Positions 22,236 to 33,815 of a stretch of DNA of 64,000 nt are shown here, piece by piece; the stretch's first letter is position 1; every line of letters begins with the position of its first letter. Both the position numbers and the translations under genes were made by a program. Under the pieces are notes generated by a model, which made no database searches, was not told where the DNA came from, and saw nothing but the letters and a program-made list of their open reading frames with translations. The DNA is from Talinum fruticosum (Eukaryota; Streptophyta; Magnoliopsida; Caryophyllales; Talinaceae), in the NCBI GenBank assembly GCA_021018815.1, contig JAITYX010000028.1:2480001-2544000 (forward strand), in the 5' to 3' direction.

Positions 22236-22720
22236 GTTTAGATTATAAAAGAGAGAGGATGAACTTTGAGAGAAAGAGAGAGATAGCTCGAAGGGATAGA
22301 GTGAGTAGAGAGTAGGGAATGAAAGAAAATAAAAGAGTAGAAAGAGAGTTTAGAGCAATCGGTGCTTACTTGAGACTTCTTTCACTTTGCTTGAGAGTCA
22401 ATTCGTTCCTTGAAAGCAGTGAGCTTGCTTGAGATGTAGTAAGACAGAGAGAGATAGAGAGTATGTAGCGAGTAAAGTATCAAAATGAAGGAAAAAGGAT
22501 GTTATATATAGAGGAAGAGTTTTCCTTTAGTGTTCGTTCGACCCGGCTCTCCAACGGTCTAAGATCGGTGTTACTATTCTCCTCTCCAACGGTTAGAATT
22601 CCAGAGCTTGTCTCCCAACGGCTAGTTCTCTCGATCATTACGCGCGAGAGATAGAGAGAAAAATAGAGATTTTAAAAGAAATTTCTGAAGTTCTCCACCG
22701 ATCTAGAGATGATTTCGAAG
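22236..22720 (-). promoter_or_regulatory. Internal promoter-like region ahead of extra ORF (element B)
   Basis: On the minus strand a TATA box (CTATATATAAC, 22501-22511) lies 266 bases before the ATG, with a leader rich in CTCT between. Within 120 bases upstream are three copies of AACGG in contexts that fit the plant mitosis-specific activator consensus YCYAACGGYY(A): TCCAACGGTCT (22550-22560), TCCAACGGTTA (22585-22595) and CCCAACGGCTA (22614-22624), as read on the plus strand. D and A keep the same architecture with fewer intact boxes. The function is inferred. Confidence 0.55.
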
Positions 22721-22859
22721 TTTGATGTCCATTTTTCTCAAAATCTGAGTTTGACTCAGTAATGTTTCGAGTGACTCGAAACGGCAAGGAGACAATAACT
22801 CATAACTTAGTGTCATTGGCTCAACTGAACTAATTGTTATGAAAGCAACGGAATGAATC

Positions 22860-23560
22860 ATTTAGCACATAATCAAGCAATGTAATTTCACCGAGAAAAA
22901 CACATAATTACGCATTAAATATACCAAGTTCATTCCTGATGAAACAAAACCGATCCTCACTAAGTGGTTAGTAAAGATATCGGCTAACCGAAGTTTGGTA
23001 AGAATGAATTCAAGTTCAATATCACCTTTCTTAGAATGGTCTCTTAGAAAATTATAGCTAACCTCAATGCGCTTTGTCTTTGAGTGTTGAACTGTATTCT
23101 TGGTGATGCTGATTACACTTTGATTGTCACACTTCATTGGAATTAATTTGAATAAAAGTCCAGGATCTTTCAAGTGTTGCTTGATCCATAAAATCCGAGC
23201 ACGAGCATGCTCCAGGTTGTAATATATTCGGCTTCAGCAGTTGATAGAGCTACCGACTTCGCTTCTTCGAGTGCCAAGATATAAGGGATTGACCCGAAAC
23301 CGGCATGCTCCTCAAGTGCTTTTTCTATCAACTTTGTACCAAGCATAGTCAGCATCCGAGTAGCCGGTGAGAGTTAGTTCCGAGTCTCTTGAGTACCATA
23401 GACATAGATTACGAGTCCCCGTAAGATATGCGAATATTCTCTCCACCATAGTGAGATGTGATTCTTTTGGATTAGCTTGAAATCTTGCACACGGACATAC
23501 ACTAAACGTTATGTATGATCTATTGGAAGTATGATATAGCAGAGATCTAATCATACATCG
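22860..23560 (-). pseudogene. Copia RNase H (element B)
   Basis: Minus-strand pieces: 23554-23312 (MIRSLLYHTSNRSYITFSV, then LTGYSDADYAWYK), 23355-23170 (VALSTAEAEYI) and 23173-22862 (KCDNQSVISITKNTVQHSKTK, then DIELEFILTKLRLADIFT). These are the copia RNase H blocks including the DAD and AEAEY catalytic neighbourhoods. Frameshifts separate the pieces. It ends pol. Confidence 0.88.
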
Positions 23561-24300
23561 ATAAAGTTTCGATCTACTCGCTTTACCTTTTTCGTCCGAG
23601 TCCAGTTTTATGCTCGTTGCTCATAGGGGCTACTGCATGTTTTGCATCTTGAAGTTTATACTTCTTCAAGAGCTCCTTGGTATACTTTGATTGATAGACG
23701 TAAATGCCATCTTTATCTTGCTTGATTTGTAGACCAAGGAAGAAATTCGAGTTCTCCCATCATGCTCATTTGAAATTCATGTCTCATTAACCCATAAAAA
23801 TCTCGACAAAGAATTTCATTAGTAGCTCCAAAGATTATATCATCAACATAGATTTAAGCAATAAGAAAATCTTTCCCCTTGGTTTTTATAAAAAGAGTCT
23901 TATCAATCTGACCTCTTCTAAAATCATTTTCAACCAACAAATTGCTCGAGTCTTTCATACCAAGCTCTCGGAGCTTGTTTCGGACCATAAAGAGCTTTTT
24001 GCAACTTGAAAACATGATGTGGAAATCTCTCTCATTTCTCAAATCCAGGGGTTGCTCAACATAGACTTCCTCTTCTATGAAACCATTAAGGAAAGCACAT
24101 TTAACATCCATTTGATACAATTTGATATTCATGCTAGATCCAAATGCCAATAGGATTCTAATAGCTTCAATTCTAGCAACTGGTGCAAAGGTTTCCCCGC
24201 AATCATTTCCTTCTTCTTGATTATAACCTTGAGCCACAAGTCTAGCCTTTTCTGAGTACCATCCCACCTTCATCCAGTTTGTTCTTGAAAACCAATTTGG
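23561..24300 (-). pseudogene. Copia reverse transcriptase (element B)
   Basis: The open frame 24273-23854 reads [17 protein letters not shown], then [17 protein letters not shown], then [20 protein letters not shown], the fingers and palm of Ty1/copia RT. The active site IYVDDIIF can be read around 23833-23862, so YVDD is retained. The rest of the thumb (GELEFFLGLQIKQ-type) is broken between 23830 and 23600. Confidence 0.9.
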
Positions 24301-25520
24301 TTCCTATAACCGGGTGGTCGAGGGTCATTTGATGAGAGTCCAGACTTGGTTTCTTTCAAATTTATTGAGTTCTCTTGCATGGCCTCTACCCATTGAGGTT
24401 CATTTAGGGCCTCTAGTGCATTTCGGGTTTAGTTAATGAAATGAATGCAGTGAATGCACATAGGTTTTGTAGAGATGAACGAGTTCTTACCCCACTGTTG
24501 ATATCGGACAAGATGTTTTCAAGTGGGTGGCTTGAAGCATATTTGAACACTCTACTCGTTCTCCGGTTTATCAGATTTGTAGGTTGGATTTGTTGATCTT
24601 TAGAAGTCTATTCTGATTGAGCTTGTTCATCGGATTGGCCCTCGGCATTCCGAGCTGGCTCTTGAGTCATTTCATTCCGAGTTAGGTTATTCCGAGTTAC
24701 TTCATTACGAGTGACTTCGCTTTGACTCTTTCGAGCTCATCTTCACTAAGATCATAATATCTGCTGAGCTTCGGATCTGAGAATGTTGACTCACTTGGTT
24801 TTTCCTATTTAATCTCATAAAAAATAACGTGGATGCTTTCTTCCACTTTGTTAGTTCTTTTATTGAAAATGCGATATGCTTTACTATGAGATGAATAACC
24901 AAGAAAAATACCTTCGTCCGATTGAGCATCAAACTTGGTCAGGTGATCCTTACCATTGTTATGAACAAAACACTTACATCCAAAGGGTTTTAAGTATGAA
25001 ATATTGGGTTTCTTCCCTTCGTAGAGCTCGTATGGAGTTTTCTTCAGGATGGGTCCGATGAGGCATATGTTCAATGTGTAGTTTGTTGTGTTGACTGCCT
25101 CAGCCCGAAATAGTAGGGTAGATCATGTTGAATCATCATTGTCCTTCCTATTTCTTCAAGAGTACAGTTATTTCTCTCCACTACTCTATTTTGTTGAGGA
25201 GTTCTTGGTGCTGAGAAGTTGTGGGAGATGCCATTCTTATCATAAAACTCGTAAATTCCGAGTAGTCGAACTCTATTCCATGGTCGGTTCGAATTCTCCG
25301 GATCCGAGTCCGAGACTCAACTTGGATTTTACTATAGAGCTTGCTGAACTATTTAAAAGCTTCATTTTTGTGCTTGAGAAAACATATCCAGGTAAATCGT
25401 TAGTAATCATCAACAATCGAAAGCACATATGATTTACCTCCGAGACTCTTGACAGGGATTTCACCACATAAATCCATATGCAACAATTAAAGCACGTTGG
25501 ATGTGGAGACAGTTTTCAGA
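24301..25520 (-). pseudogene. Copia integrase with C-terminal region (element B)
   Basis: The catalytic core is frame-broken between about 25500 and 25070. The C-terminal half is open at 25074-24805: MNICLIGPILKKTPYELYE, then KPNISYLKPFGCKCFVHN, then DEGIFLGYSSHSKAYRIFN. These are the classic copia integrase blocks. The acidic linker to RT follows (24800-24300). It sits between the zinc-binding region and RT, as in all Ty1/copia. Confidence 0.85.
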
Positions 25521-26110
25521 GATTTAAAGGATGATCTGACTTGTTCACCTTTTGTGCATACTTCACAGATTTTATCTTTCTTAAATGCACACTTGGGCAA
25601 TCCTCCGACTAAACCATGAGAAGGAAGCTTTCTAATGGTATGCATGCTAACTTAACCTAGTCTACGATGCCATGTCCAAGAATCATCATGTAAAGAACCT
25701 TTTCAACAAGATAGATTCTAACTTGGATCGGAACAAGGAATAGTATAGGTATTACCCGATCTCTTACCTAAGAGCTTAGTCTCCTTGGTAGTTTCATCAT
25801 AAATATAGCGAGTTGGTTTGAGTAAATCTTACCTCTTGACCTTTGTCACATAGCTGAGAGATGCTAAGTAGATTGCACTTCAACCCCTTAACCAGGTAGA
25901 CAAGGCTGACTAGATTGTCACTTTTCCAATCTTGCCTATCCCAATTATCTTGCCCTTGCTTGTCATCTCCAAATGTGACTTTGCCTCCCTTACAGTCTTC
26001 TAACTCGAAAAGAGTCTTAGATTTCCTGACATATGGCGTGAGCATCCACTATCCAGGTACCAGTGTCCTTTTGTTCTTTTCGAGCCACCTACAAATCGAA
26101 ACAAACTAAC
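25521..26110 (-). pseudogene. Copia protease and integrase zinc-binding region (element B)
   Basis: The protease active site can be read as LDSGCSRHMSG around 26030-26062 (minus strand), with the DSG triad intact but out of frame with the following open stretch 26045-25797 (KGGKVTFGDD, then LVSLVYLVKGLKCNLLSISQLCDKG). The last phrase and the following WTWHR..RLGH region near 25660 lead to the integrase zinc-binding CxxC at about 25550. Such wording is typical of the SIRE/Maximus clade. Confidence 0.85.
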
Positions 26111-27915
26111 CTTTCTCACTTCCTCTAACGAACCCAGTAACTCCCTTTACTGTGGTCCTTCTATGACGAAGAAGACTTTTGGGAACGCAGATTTTAAGAA
26201 CTTTAGGTTTGGTCTAATTCGAGTCTTTCTTTTAGAGAACTGTGTCCGTGTCTCTTTCTTTTGAAAATCTTTTCTTTTGTAAGCCGGTGGGGAAGGTTTT
26301 CTCTTGTAAGCTGGTTTGGGCTTAGTCCTCGATTCAATCTTGTGAATGGGACCGTCCATAGCCTTCCTGGACTTCACAGTTCTGGAATCCTTTTGAAAAG
26401 CTCCGAGTAGGAATTGGATTCCTCCTCTTTGTTAAAACCGAGTCCTTCTTTTCGAAGGAGATACATTGAGATCCTAAGAGCATGTCAAGGTTCTTCGACC
26501 TTGAGTAAATTTCAAAACAAGTTCTTGAGACTCATTGAGCTTTTCCTTAAGAGGCTCATTTTCTCTTCTAAGTAACTCAAACTCGGTCTCATTTGATTGA
26601 GCACTAGCCTTGAGTTCTCTTAGAGTAATTCTCAGCTTTTCTAATTCATTTTTCAAAGAAATGCTCTTAGAAGTAATAGATTCAAGTTGTTCTTTAAACC
26701 GAGAAGAGTTAGAATTGGACTTTTCTTCCAAAGTATAGATGTAATTAGCTAAGTCAACTTTAGAAAACTTGAGGAAATATTCAATTACCACCTAAGGATT
26801 AGTTTCCTCATTGTCCGAGTGATCGGAATCGACTTAGATTCAGCTTCCGAGTCCGATAGTGCCATTAGACACTTCGAGTCATCCGAGTCTTCATCTTCTT
26901 CAGATGAATCATCATCACTCCATGTGGCCATCATAGCCTTCTTCTTCTTTCTGTCCCTTTTTCTTCTTGAACCGTCTTTGACTATATAATCCTTGCTGGC
27001 ACATTCAAAACAGACCGAGTTCTTAGTTAAAGATAATTTTGAAGGGGAAGAGTGTTTACCTTTTCTATCCTTCTTGTCTTTCTTGTGCAACTCTTCTCTT
27101 GATTGTTTGTCCCATCTTTTATGCTTCATCATTCTTTTGAAGCCTCTACCAATAAGTGCCTTCGGATCTTCTTCCGAGTCCGATGAACTCAGATTTTCTT
27201 CTCTGCTTTCTAAGGCCTTCGATGCAATATTCTTTTTGGTGCCGACCTCGGTGTCCTCTTCTTCTAGATGGATCTCATGGGTGAGTAGCTTCCCAATGAG
27301 TTCGTCTAGATTTAATAGAGAGATGTTCTTAGCTTCCTTGATGGCTGTCACCTTTGGACCCCATCTTCTCTTGGGCAGGCTTCTTAATATCTTTCTGCAC
27401 ATTTCCTCATGGGAAATCTTTCAACCTACAGATTTGAGATTGTTAGTAATCTCGGTGAAGTGGATGAACATCCGAGTGATGTTTTCTTCGGCTCCATCTT
27501 GAACAGCTCATACTTGTAAAGATATTGGCTTATCTTCGCTTGTTTGACTTGGCTTGTGCCTTCATATGTGTTGATAAGAGTGTCCTACACTTCTTTGGTT
27601 CTATCACAAGCTGATACTCTATTGTATTCCTCTCGAGTTGATGGCGCACATCAGAATGTTCATGGCCTTGAAGTTCTTTCCGAACTTTTTCGCTTCTTCG
27701 ATAGTGTACTCGACCTTTACTTTAGGCACGAGTCTTGTATCTTTCGTCTTCATTGGAATGCAGTTGCCTTCTTGTATGATGTTCCATACATGTTCATCGT
27801 GACCAAGTAGAAAGCATTTCATGAACTTCTTCCAGTGTACAAAATTTGATCCTTTAAACTTTGGTGGTCCGTTGGAAAATCTTCCTTCATCGAACTGTCC
27901 ATTATTCTAGGCCAT
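26111..27915 (-). pseudogene. Copia gag (element B)
   Basis: The ATG is at 27915, and a stop at the third codon follows from CGG to TAG. Blocks: PPKFKGSNF, then CFLLGHDEHVWNIIQEGN (27822-27619), typical of UBN2-type gag; 27402-26785 with CRKILRSLPKRRWGPKVTAI, then a zinc knuckle CFECASKDYIVKDG where the His and last Cys are lost, followed by acid stretches; 26791-26474 is a heptad-rich coiled coil (KNELEKLRITLRELKA); 26377-26147 is a basic Lys/Pro-rich segment ahead of protease. Gag forms the virus-like particle and binds RNA. Confidence 0.9.
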
Positions 27916-27955
27916 TTAATCTTTAAACCTTTAGATGGTTAGATCCTTTCTAAAA

Positions 27956-27972
27956 GGCTAGGCTCGATACCA
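27956..27972 (-). other. Primer-binding site, element B
   Basis: Minus-strand TGGTATCGAGCCTAGCC, two bases from the LTR. It matches TGGTATCAGAGCC, the complement of the 3' end of plant initiator tRNA-Met, apart from one missing base in CAGAG. Confidence 0.85.
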
Positions 27973-27974
27973 AT

Positions 27975-29484
27975 TGAAGGTTTGCTCTTGAGGAGAGTTA
28001 GTCACCCTAGAGGGGTGTGAATAGGGTGATGAGGAAATTTAAACAATAAAGGGAAGAATTAAGTCAAAAACCGACTTTGAAGCAATCCGAGTCTAGATTG
28101 GACTCGGAAAAGTGATAACTCGAAATTACGTGGAAATTCTCCTGGGGTAGAAAACCACGGCCTGTGCTAATCTAAGCACCAAGTCAAATCCACTATTTTG
28201 AATCCAAAAATACAATGGACAGACTCAACTAAAGTTGCTCCCTTAGACAATTCCTTACAAGGTTTTCTTAAACTCGAAATTGCCTTATTCGATCTAGTAC
28301 TTCGTAACTAAGGTGCCCATTACAGCTAGGGATAACCGAGCTGAGTTAACTCTTACAACTCAGTCAAGGGACCTTACTCGGACAGTAAGAATGAAAGATG
28401 TGACTGATTACAAGACCTTACAACTCATAAAGATATTAAGTACGAGTTGGAGTTGTAAGTAGAAGATTGAATATAAATACAAAGACTTTCGCTTAAGTAT
28501 GTGTATTGACAATGGTTCCAGTAGCCTTCAAGTCTTGAGAGTTGGCTTCTATTTATAGATGACCAAGCAGATTAGCCATTGTGACTATCTTCTAATTCAA
28601 AGTCCTTTGTGATCTGTTGTAACAGTTCTTCCGAGTCACTCGAAAAGATCCATTGAGTTGTGAACATTGTGCAACGGCTTTTAACTCCTTTGAATGTCCC
28701 GATCCAGTGGTGATGTCTAAAAATAAGGTGGAAACCACCGTTGAGCTTAGCGTTGAAGATTTCCAGCTTTGGAAACAGACAACCCTAACACAGCCTTCTA
28801 GGCCTTGTCTGCTTGTTGATTTGACATCTTGAAGCCGGTTACTTCTATAATTCAAAAGTAAGATAACCTCATTAAAATAACCTATAAAAGTAAATCAATT
28901 TGGTTCTCAAAGTATAAAATACTTTGGTCCAAGATTAGACACAGATAATAATTTAATTAAGATAATTAAGTGCATAATAATCCGAGTCCTGAAAAAGCGG
29001 AATTTTTGAGTTTGGTATTCATTATACTCAAATTCCATCTGAGTTAGTCTTGAAATAAATCAATTCGGATAAAGAATATCGGAGTAGTAATACTTTATCT
29101 AGACTGACAAAGTTCAAAGGAAGCATACTCGACTAAGAAAGATGAATTACCACTGCAATTTACATAGAACTTAAAATATGAAGTCGGACCTTAGTTTATG
29201 AGTGTTAGAGTGATTGTTTGAAGATGCGATAAGTCCGATCGTTGTCCGAGTGACTTAGAACTATAGATGTGAAAAGATGAGCAATAGTATCCTTTTTGAG
29301 TAAGTCGGAATCAAATGAAAACAAATGCAATAGTTTCTCTAACACTCGAAAAGATTCTATACCACTGAGAAAAGTTTCTATATCACTTAGAATGACTTGT
29401 AATCAAAACTTATAAGAGAGGGAGTTTATACTTGATTCCTTGACAGTCATTCAGAATGTTACTCATGTAAAGTCCGAGTCTTCA
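27975..29484 (-). repeat. Element B 5' LTR (right)
   Basis: 1510 bases with the family ends. The TATA box ATCTATAAATAGAAG (minus) is at 28548-28560, and a partly palindromic box CCGAGTCACTCGA lies about 80 bases upstream at 28631-28643. This LTR would drive gag-pol. Confidence 0.93.
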
Positions 29485-29555
29485 CTTCTTACAGGTCCTT
29501 ACACCTCCTTACGCCTTCTTTCAACTCCTTAGAGCTTCTTACGACTCCTTACAAG
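29485..29555. repeat. Short tandem array, TTACAGCTCC-type units (right part)
   Basis: Continues the array at 18489-18598 after element B; the first five bases CTTCT are the target duplication. Units are like CTTACACCTCC, CTTACGCCTTC and CTTACGACTCC. Confidence 0.75.
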
Positions 29556-29771
29556 TACATATTATTTTTCATTTTGAAATTTATTATGAATTTTTTTATC
29601 ATTATTGGAAATTTTTTGTTGGTTAATATTTATGTACGTAAAGGTGTTTGCTATGGTGGTTATGGGATATGTACGTGGCGGATATAGCTATACCCACAAC
29701 CTACTTTCCCCATTCCTATATTCATACTTTCATTGAGTATTTCGAGTATATCAGATTTATTTGTATAGATG
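29556..29771. other. AT-rich unassigned stretch
   Basis: No ORF or known element. Its last five bases, AGATG, are the left target duplication of the next element. Confidence 0.4.
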
Positions 29772-30549
29772 TGTAACGACCCCGACCCTTTGCTAGAGAC
29801 GCCACATGACTAGGACCCTTATCGAGGCTTAAAGCTAATCTAGGGAACAACTTGACAAACGTAACATGTTTTTAAAACTATCGAGAATCGAGCTTTTTTT
29901 TCGATAGAGAAGCTACAATGAGTCTTGAGTCCACATGACTTCGAGGTTAAACTTTTGGGTTCATACAACCCTATACCATAAAATAGAATACAATAATAAC
30001 CGAGTTTTGGTGGGGGCCATCGTGGTCGGACAACGGTGTCTATGAATGCCAATGTACTTAGAGCTATAAACATGCTCAAACTCTTAATAAAATTTACATA
30101 TCAAGTTTAAATATCCAAATAAGTAACCCATGCATATAAAGTTTCTTGTATTTAAAAGAATATCCAAACGGCCTCCAAAATTGTAAAGCTTGCCAAAAGC
30201 CTTACCCTTGATCTTGATCCGAAAAGATGTAAAAGTAGGGGGATGAGCAACCATAGCTCAATGGGAGGCCATCGCCTCCCAAAATCAAAATAACTTTGCA
30301 TGTATACATATACAAAATAATAATAACAATCAATACTTAATAACCATAATATTAGTAATCAAGTTGCATCATAAAGATAATCTTACCTTACTCCACCCTT
30401 AATTAAATTTGTTTGGGGAAAACCATAATGCATTAGAACTCAAGTAAACCACATTTTCTTCACTTTTCAACTTAGAACTTAGCTTAATTTTATTATCTTG
30501 AATTTATTTGAGGAAAGAGCTAGTACCCCGAGACTCAATTAAAGCTTAT

Positions 30550-31165
30550 GAGCTGACCCAACATATCACGCTATAGGGATTCCGAACCATTCGGACGTAT
30601 GCACAAGTTTCCCATCTTGGAGGACTCGTAATCTAGGAGTGAAAGTCGTGGCCCTCAAGTCGGAATAAGTCACCTTCCTAGATTTTTATATTTCGATGCT
30701 TTTGAGTTGGCCCAACGTACCACGCTATTGGGATTCGGAGCCACTCACGTGTATACACCACTCGTACAACCCGGACAGAGTCATGATCTAGGAGTGAAAG
30801 CCACTACCCATAGGATGGAATATGTCAACTTCCTAGATTTTCATATTTCGATGCTCGTGAGCTGACCCAACGTACCAAGGTACAGGGATTTGGAACAACT
30901 CACGCGTATACTCAAGTTTCCTATCCGGGAGGACTCGTAATAGGAGTGAAAACTGCCGCCCGTAGGCCGGAATAAGTCACCTTCCTAGATTTTCACATTT
31001 TGACGCTTGTGAGCTGACCCAACGTACCACGGCATTGGGATTCGGAACCACTCACGTGTATACTCAAGTTTACCGCCCGAAGGACTCATGATCTAGGAGT
31101 GAAAAGCCGTTACCCATTGGTCGGAATATAATCTCATGTCACCTTCCTAGATTTTGTAACGGTAA
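30550..31165. repeat. Four tandem units of about 154 bases
   Basis: Units start GAGCTGACCCAACGTACCAC at 30550, 30704, 30859 and 31011, with lengths 154, 155, 152 and about 155. Each contains TAGGAGTGAAA and CACCTTCCTAGATTTT at the same offset. Divergence between units is moderate. The block lies inside the solo LTR. Confidence 0.9.
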
Positions 31166-31369
31166 GATTGTCAAACCCAAGAAATCAACTTCTCAATTCA
31201 CTTTATGGTTGTTATCTCTCTTATTTCTTTAAATATATGTTTCTTAAATTTATTTGTGAAGCTCGAGACCACAATTCAAAGTCTTAAACTCACTTTCGAA
31301 CCCAAAATACAAAGTTTACAAGTATCCCGAGACAAGGCCCTTGGGTTGTGAGAGTCCATAATTGCTTTG

Positions 31370-31590
31370 GAGGTCACCACGAACCTCCCCATGGCCAGTG
31401 GGGGTGAATAGTTGGTTCTAAAGGTCATCACAGGCCTTCCCACAGCACTAGGAGCTTTTGGTGGCCACCCCGGGCTACTTCACGGCCTTTCGGAGCACCC
31501 GTGGTGGGTGTTTCTAGTCAATTTAAGTCACCGCTGGCCACCAAGGCCTGCCCCACGGACTTTGGGGGCACCCGTGGTGGGTGGCAATAG
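31370..31590. repeat. GC-rich diverged repeat, about 74-base period
   Basis: The phrase GCACCCGTGGTGGGTG occurs near 31494 and again near 31568, and GGCC.CC..CACGG-type pieces recur across the stretch. The open frame 31412-31663 here is a by-product of this composition. Confidence 0.55.
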
Positions 31591-32197
31591 CTCCCAAACT
31601 CCATTTTCTTATCTTCTACACATTTTGTCTTTGTGGGATATCTATGAAAGGTTTATTTTATAAGTTTTTCAGCATTCCAAGTATCATATTAGGTCAATAA
31701 AACCCATTAAAAGCACATGCAAAATAATTACTTTTCATACTAAGATTTGGGCAAGGTGGAGTTAACATTTCCAATCAACGATCACAAAAACATTATACCA
31801 AGTATATTCACTAACAGATTTCAAATTTCAACCAAAATCATAATTCCATAAAAATATAAACATGGTTGGTACACTTTCATCTTCATGTGGGAAATGATAT
31901 TACCAAAAAGAGAAGGAACAATTGTATGAAGGTTTGAGCATTCAAAGTTGGTCTACAAGCACACTTGCGAAATTTATTTTAGTTGGAAAGTAATATACAG
32001 GTGCGGAGGAGAAGGAAACCCACTTTAATGAAGATGGTTAGAACTAAGTTTTTGTTGGTTGTTGTATTCTTCAACCTTCCTTCTACCTCTTTACCTTTGT
32101 TCTTGGCTCTACTCTTAGTGAAGATGCTTAACAATCGAGGTTGAAGTTTGAAATGAATGAGATTGAAGAAGATGAAGTTTCCTTTATTTTTGTCGCC

Positions 32198-32200
<3 letters not shown>

Positions 32201-32243
<43 letters not shown>
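32201..32243. repeat. (CT)n microsatellite
   Basis: Almost pure CT dinucleotide run inside the solo LTR. Confidence 0.9.
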
Positions 32244-32796
32244 TATTTGGAGCTATTAGATTTTACATGAGGAAATGAGTCAGAATTCAACATCACATTT
32301 GACTTATGTATCAGATTTGGAGGGGTTACAATTATTATTTGGAGTATGGAGTATATAGGTTGAGTATGTCAAATTTTAGGAGGGGAGTGGTGTTGCAATG
32401 ATGGTTGGAGCATGCTGGTATAGGTAGAGTGCAGCAATAGACAAAGGTGGAATGAAAAGCAATTAGATTTTTTTGCCTAAATGCTGAGGTTTTGGGATGA
32501 AAGGAATATGTTTTGGATGTTTAGGGATTAGGAAGATAATCATACTTTAAGATTTATTTAATCCAAGCAACTAGCAAACCAGATGAATATTTTCTAAGCT
32601 TACTCCTAATATTATTCCCAACTAAGTTAACCGTTAACTAACAAACTTGTAAATAAATACATATATATATAAGCTAACTAGCACATTATATGAACTTTGC
32701 GACCAATCATTAAACTAAGTTATTTAGTGAGTAAGTGACATGTACAAATCAAATAATTTTTTTTAATCTTCCTTTTAGTTCGGACGCCACAAGATG

Positions 32797-33008
32797 TATA
32801 AGGATTTTGATAATTAATACCCATTGGAAACATTAATTTAATTTTATGTCTTAGAAATTCACAAATAAATTCCAACAAATAATTAATTTCCAAAGCATCA
32901 TGTCCATTAAGCTAGTTATCATGAATAATATTACATACATTTTATTAAATTTTAAGTTTATAGGTGAATAGTCATGTTGGATGTAACAAAATCATTTGGG
33001 TTATTTCA
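32797..33008. other. AT-rich unassigned stretch
   Basis: No gene or clear repeat seen between the solo LTR and the foldback element. Confidence 0.35.
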
Positions 33009-33815
33009 GCCTTGTCCCATTTAGCATAAGTTGTAAGGAGGTGTAAGGATCTGTAAAAAGATATAAGGAGTTGTAATGATTCGATAAAAATATTTAATCT
33101 ATTCAGATGTATATTTATATAGTTATGTTTAACATATTTATATTTTTATTTATGAATTCTACATAATAGAATAATAAAATTTATATATTTGTTGATGCGA
33201 AATGCATCTATATCAACTTCAATGATTTGTTTTTAAAGAAAAAAAGAAATTATATGATATTTATGAAAAAGTTTTTATAGATTCATAAATAATTTCATGT
33301 AATAGGTAGTTGAAAATGACCTTTATTTTACATGTTTAAAATAAATGTCCTCAACTAGTAATTTTAGCAGATTGAAAACATTTAATAGTTGAGAACATTT
33401 ATTTCAAATTTGTAAAATTAAGGTCATTTTCAACTATCTATTATGAAAGTCATTTATACATCTATAAAAACGTTTTTCATAAGTATCAAACATAATTTCG
33501 TTTTTTATTAAATAAAAAAGAAGAAAACAAATTATCATACTGATACATATGAATTTAACATTACAAATATATAAATTTTATAATTTACATTAAATTAATA
33601 AATAAAAATATAAATATGTTGTACATAAATATAAAATATATTAAACATTTTTATCAATTTATAGAAAATATTTTGTATTCCTTATAACTCTTTACACCTT
33701 CTTAAAGATCTTTACAATCGCTTACAACTGTTTACACCTTCTTATACCTCCTTACACCTTCTTACAGCTCCTTACAGCTGTTTACACCTTTCCTTACAAC
33801 TTCTTACAGCCTCAG
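33009..33815. mobile_element. Foldback (long inverted repeat) element, copy 1
   Basis: The left arm runs from a purine array (GTTGTAAGGAGGTGTAAGG, 33021-33077) to about 33365, and the right arm from about 33385 to a pyrimidine array (CTTACACCTTCTTACAGCTC, to 33815). The arms pair across a centre near 33373: for example TAGTTGAAAATGACCTT (33307-33323) with AAGGTCATTTTCAACTA (33420-33436), and 33134-33153 with 33598-33617. Arms of about 350 bases and no coding capacity suit a foldback or MITE-like non-autonomous DNA element. The superfamily is not determined. Confidence 0.7.

Larger units (their letters stand above)
18599..29484 (-). mobile_element. Complete copia element B (SIRE/Maximus-like), 10.9 kb
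   Basis: Both LTRs are present (18599-20130 and 27975-29484), with TGAAG...CTTCA ends, an initiator-tRNA-Met primer site next to the right LTR and a polypurine tract next to the left LTR. It is flanked by perfect 5-bp duplications CTTCT at 18594-18598 and 29485-29489, so it inserted as one unit on the minus strand. Interior order is gag, protease, integrase, RT, RNase H and extra ORF. All ORFs are broken. Confidence 0.95.
29772..32791 (-). repeat. Probable gypsy-type solo LTR, 3.0 kb
   Basis: Starts TGTAACGACCCCGACCC and ends TTCGGACGCCACA on the plus strand, with 5-bp duplications AGATG at 29767-29771 and 32792-32796. TG...CA ends, GGGTCGTTACA/TGTGGCGTCC-type termini and size fit gypsy LTRs. 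No primer site, polypurine tract or coding sequence adjoins it. I favour the minus orientation because GGGGTCGTTACA is usually the 3' end of such LTRs, but this is not certain. A non-LTR interpretation is unlikely given the duplications. Confidence 0.65.

Noticed and set aside
26993..27502. 169-residue plus-strand open frame
   Set aside because: It is the antisense shadow of element B gag (minus strand 26785-27402); Ser/Leu/Phe-rich composition and no motif.
31412..31663. 83-residue open frame in a GC-rich stretch
   Set aside because: Falls in a diverged 74-base repeat inside the solo LTR; no recognisable protein.
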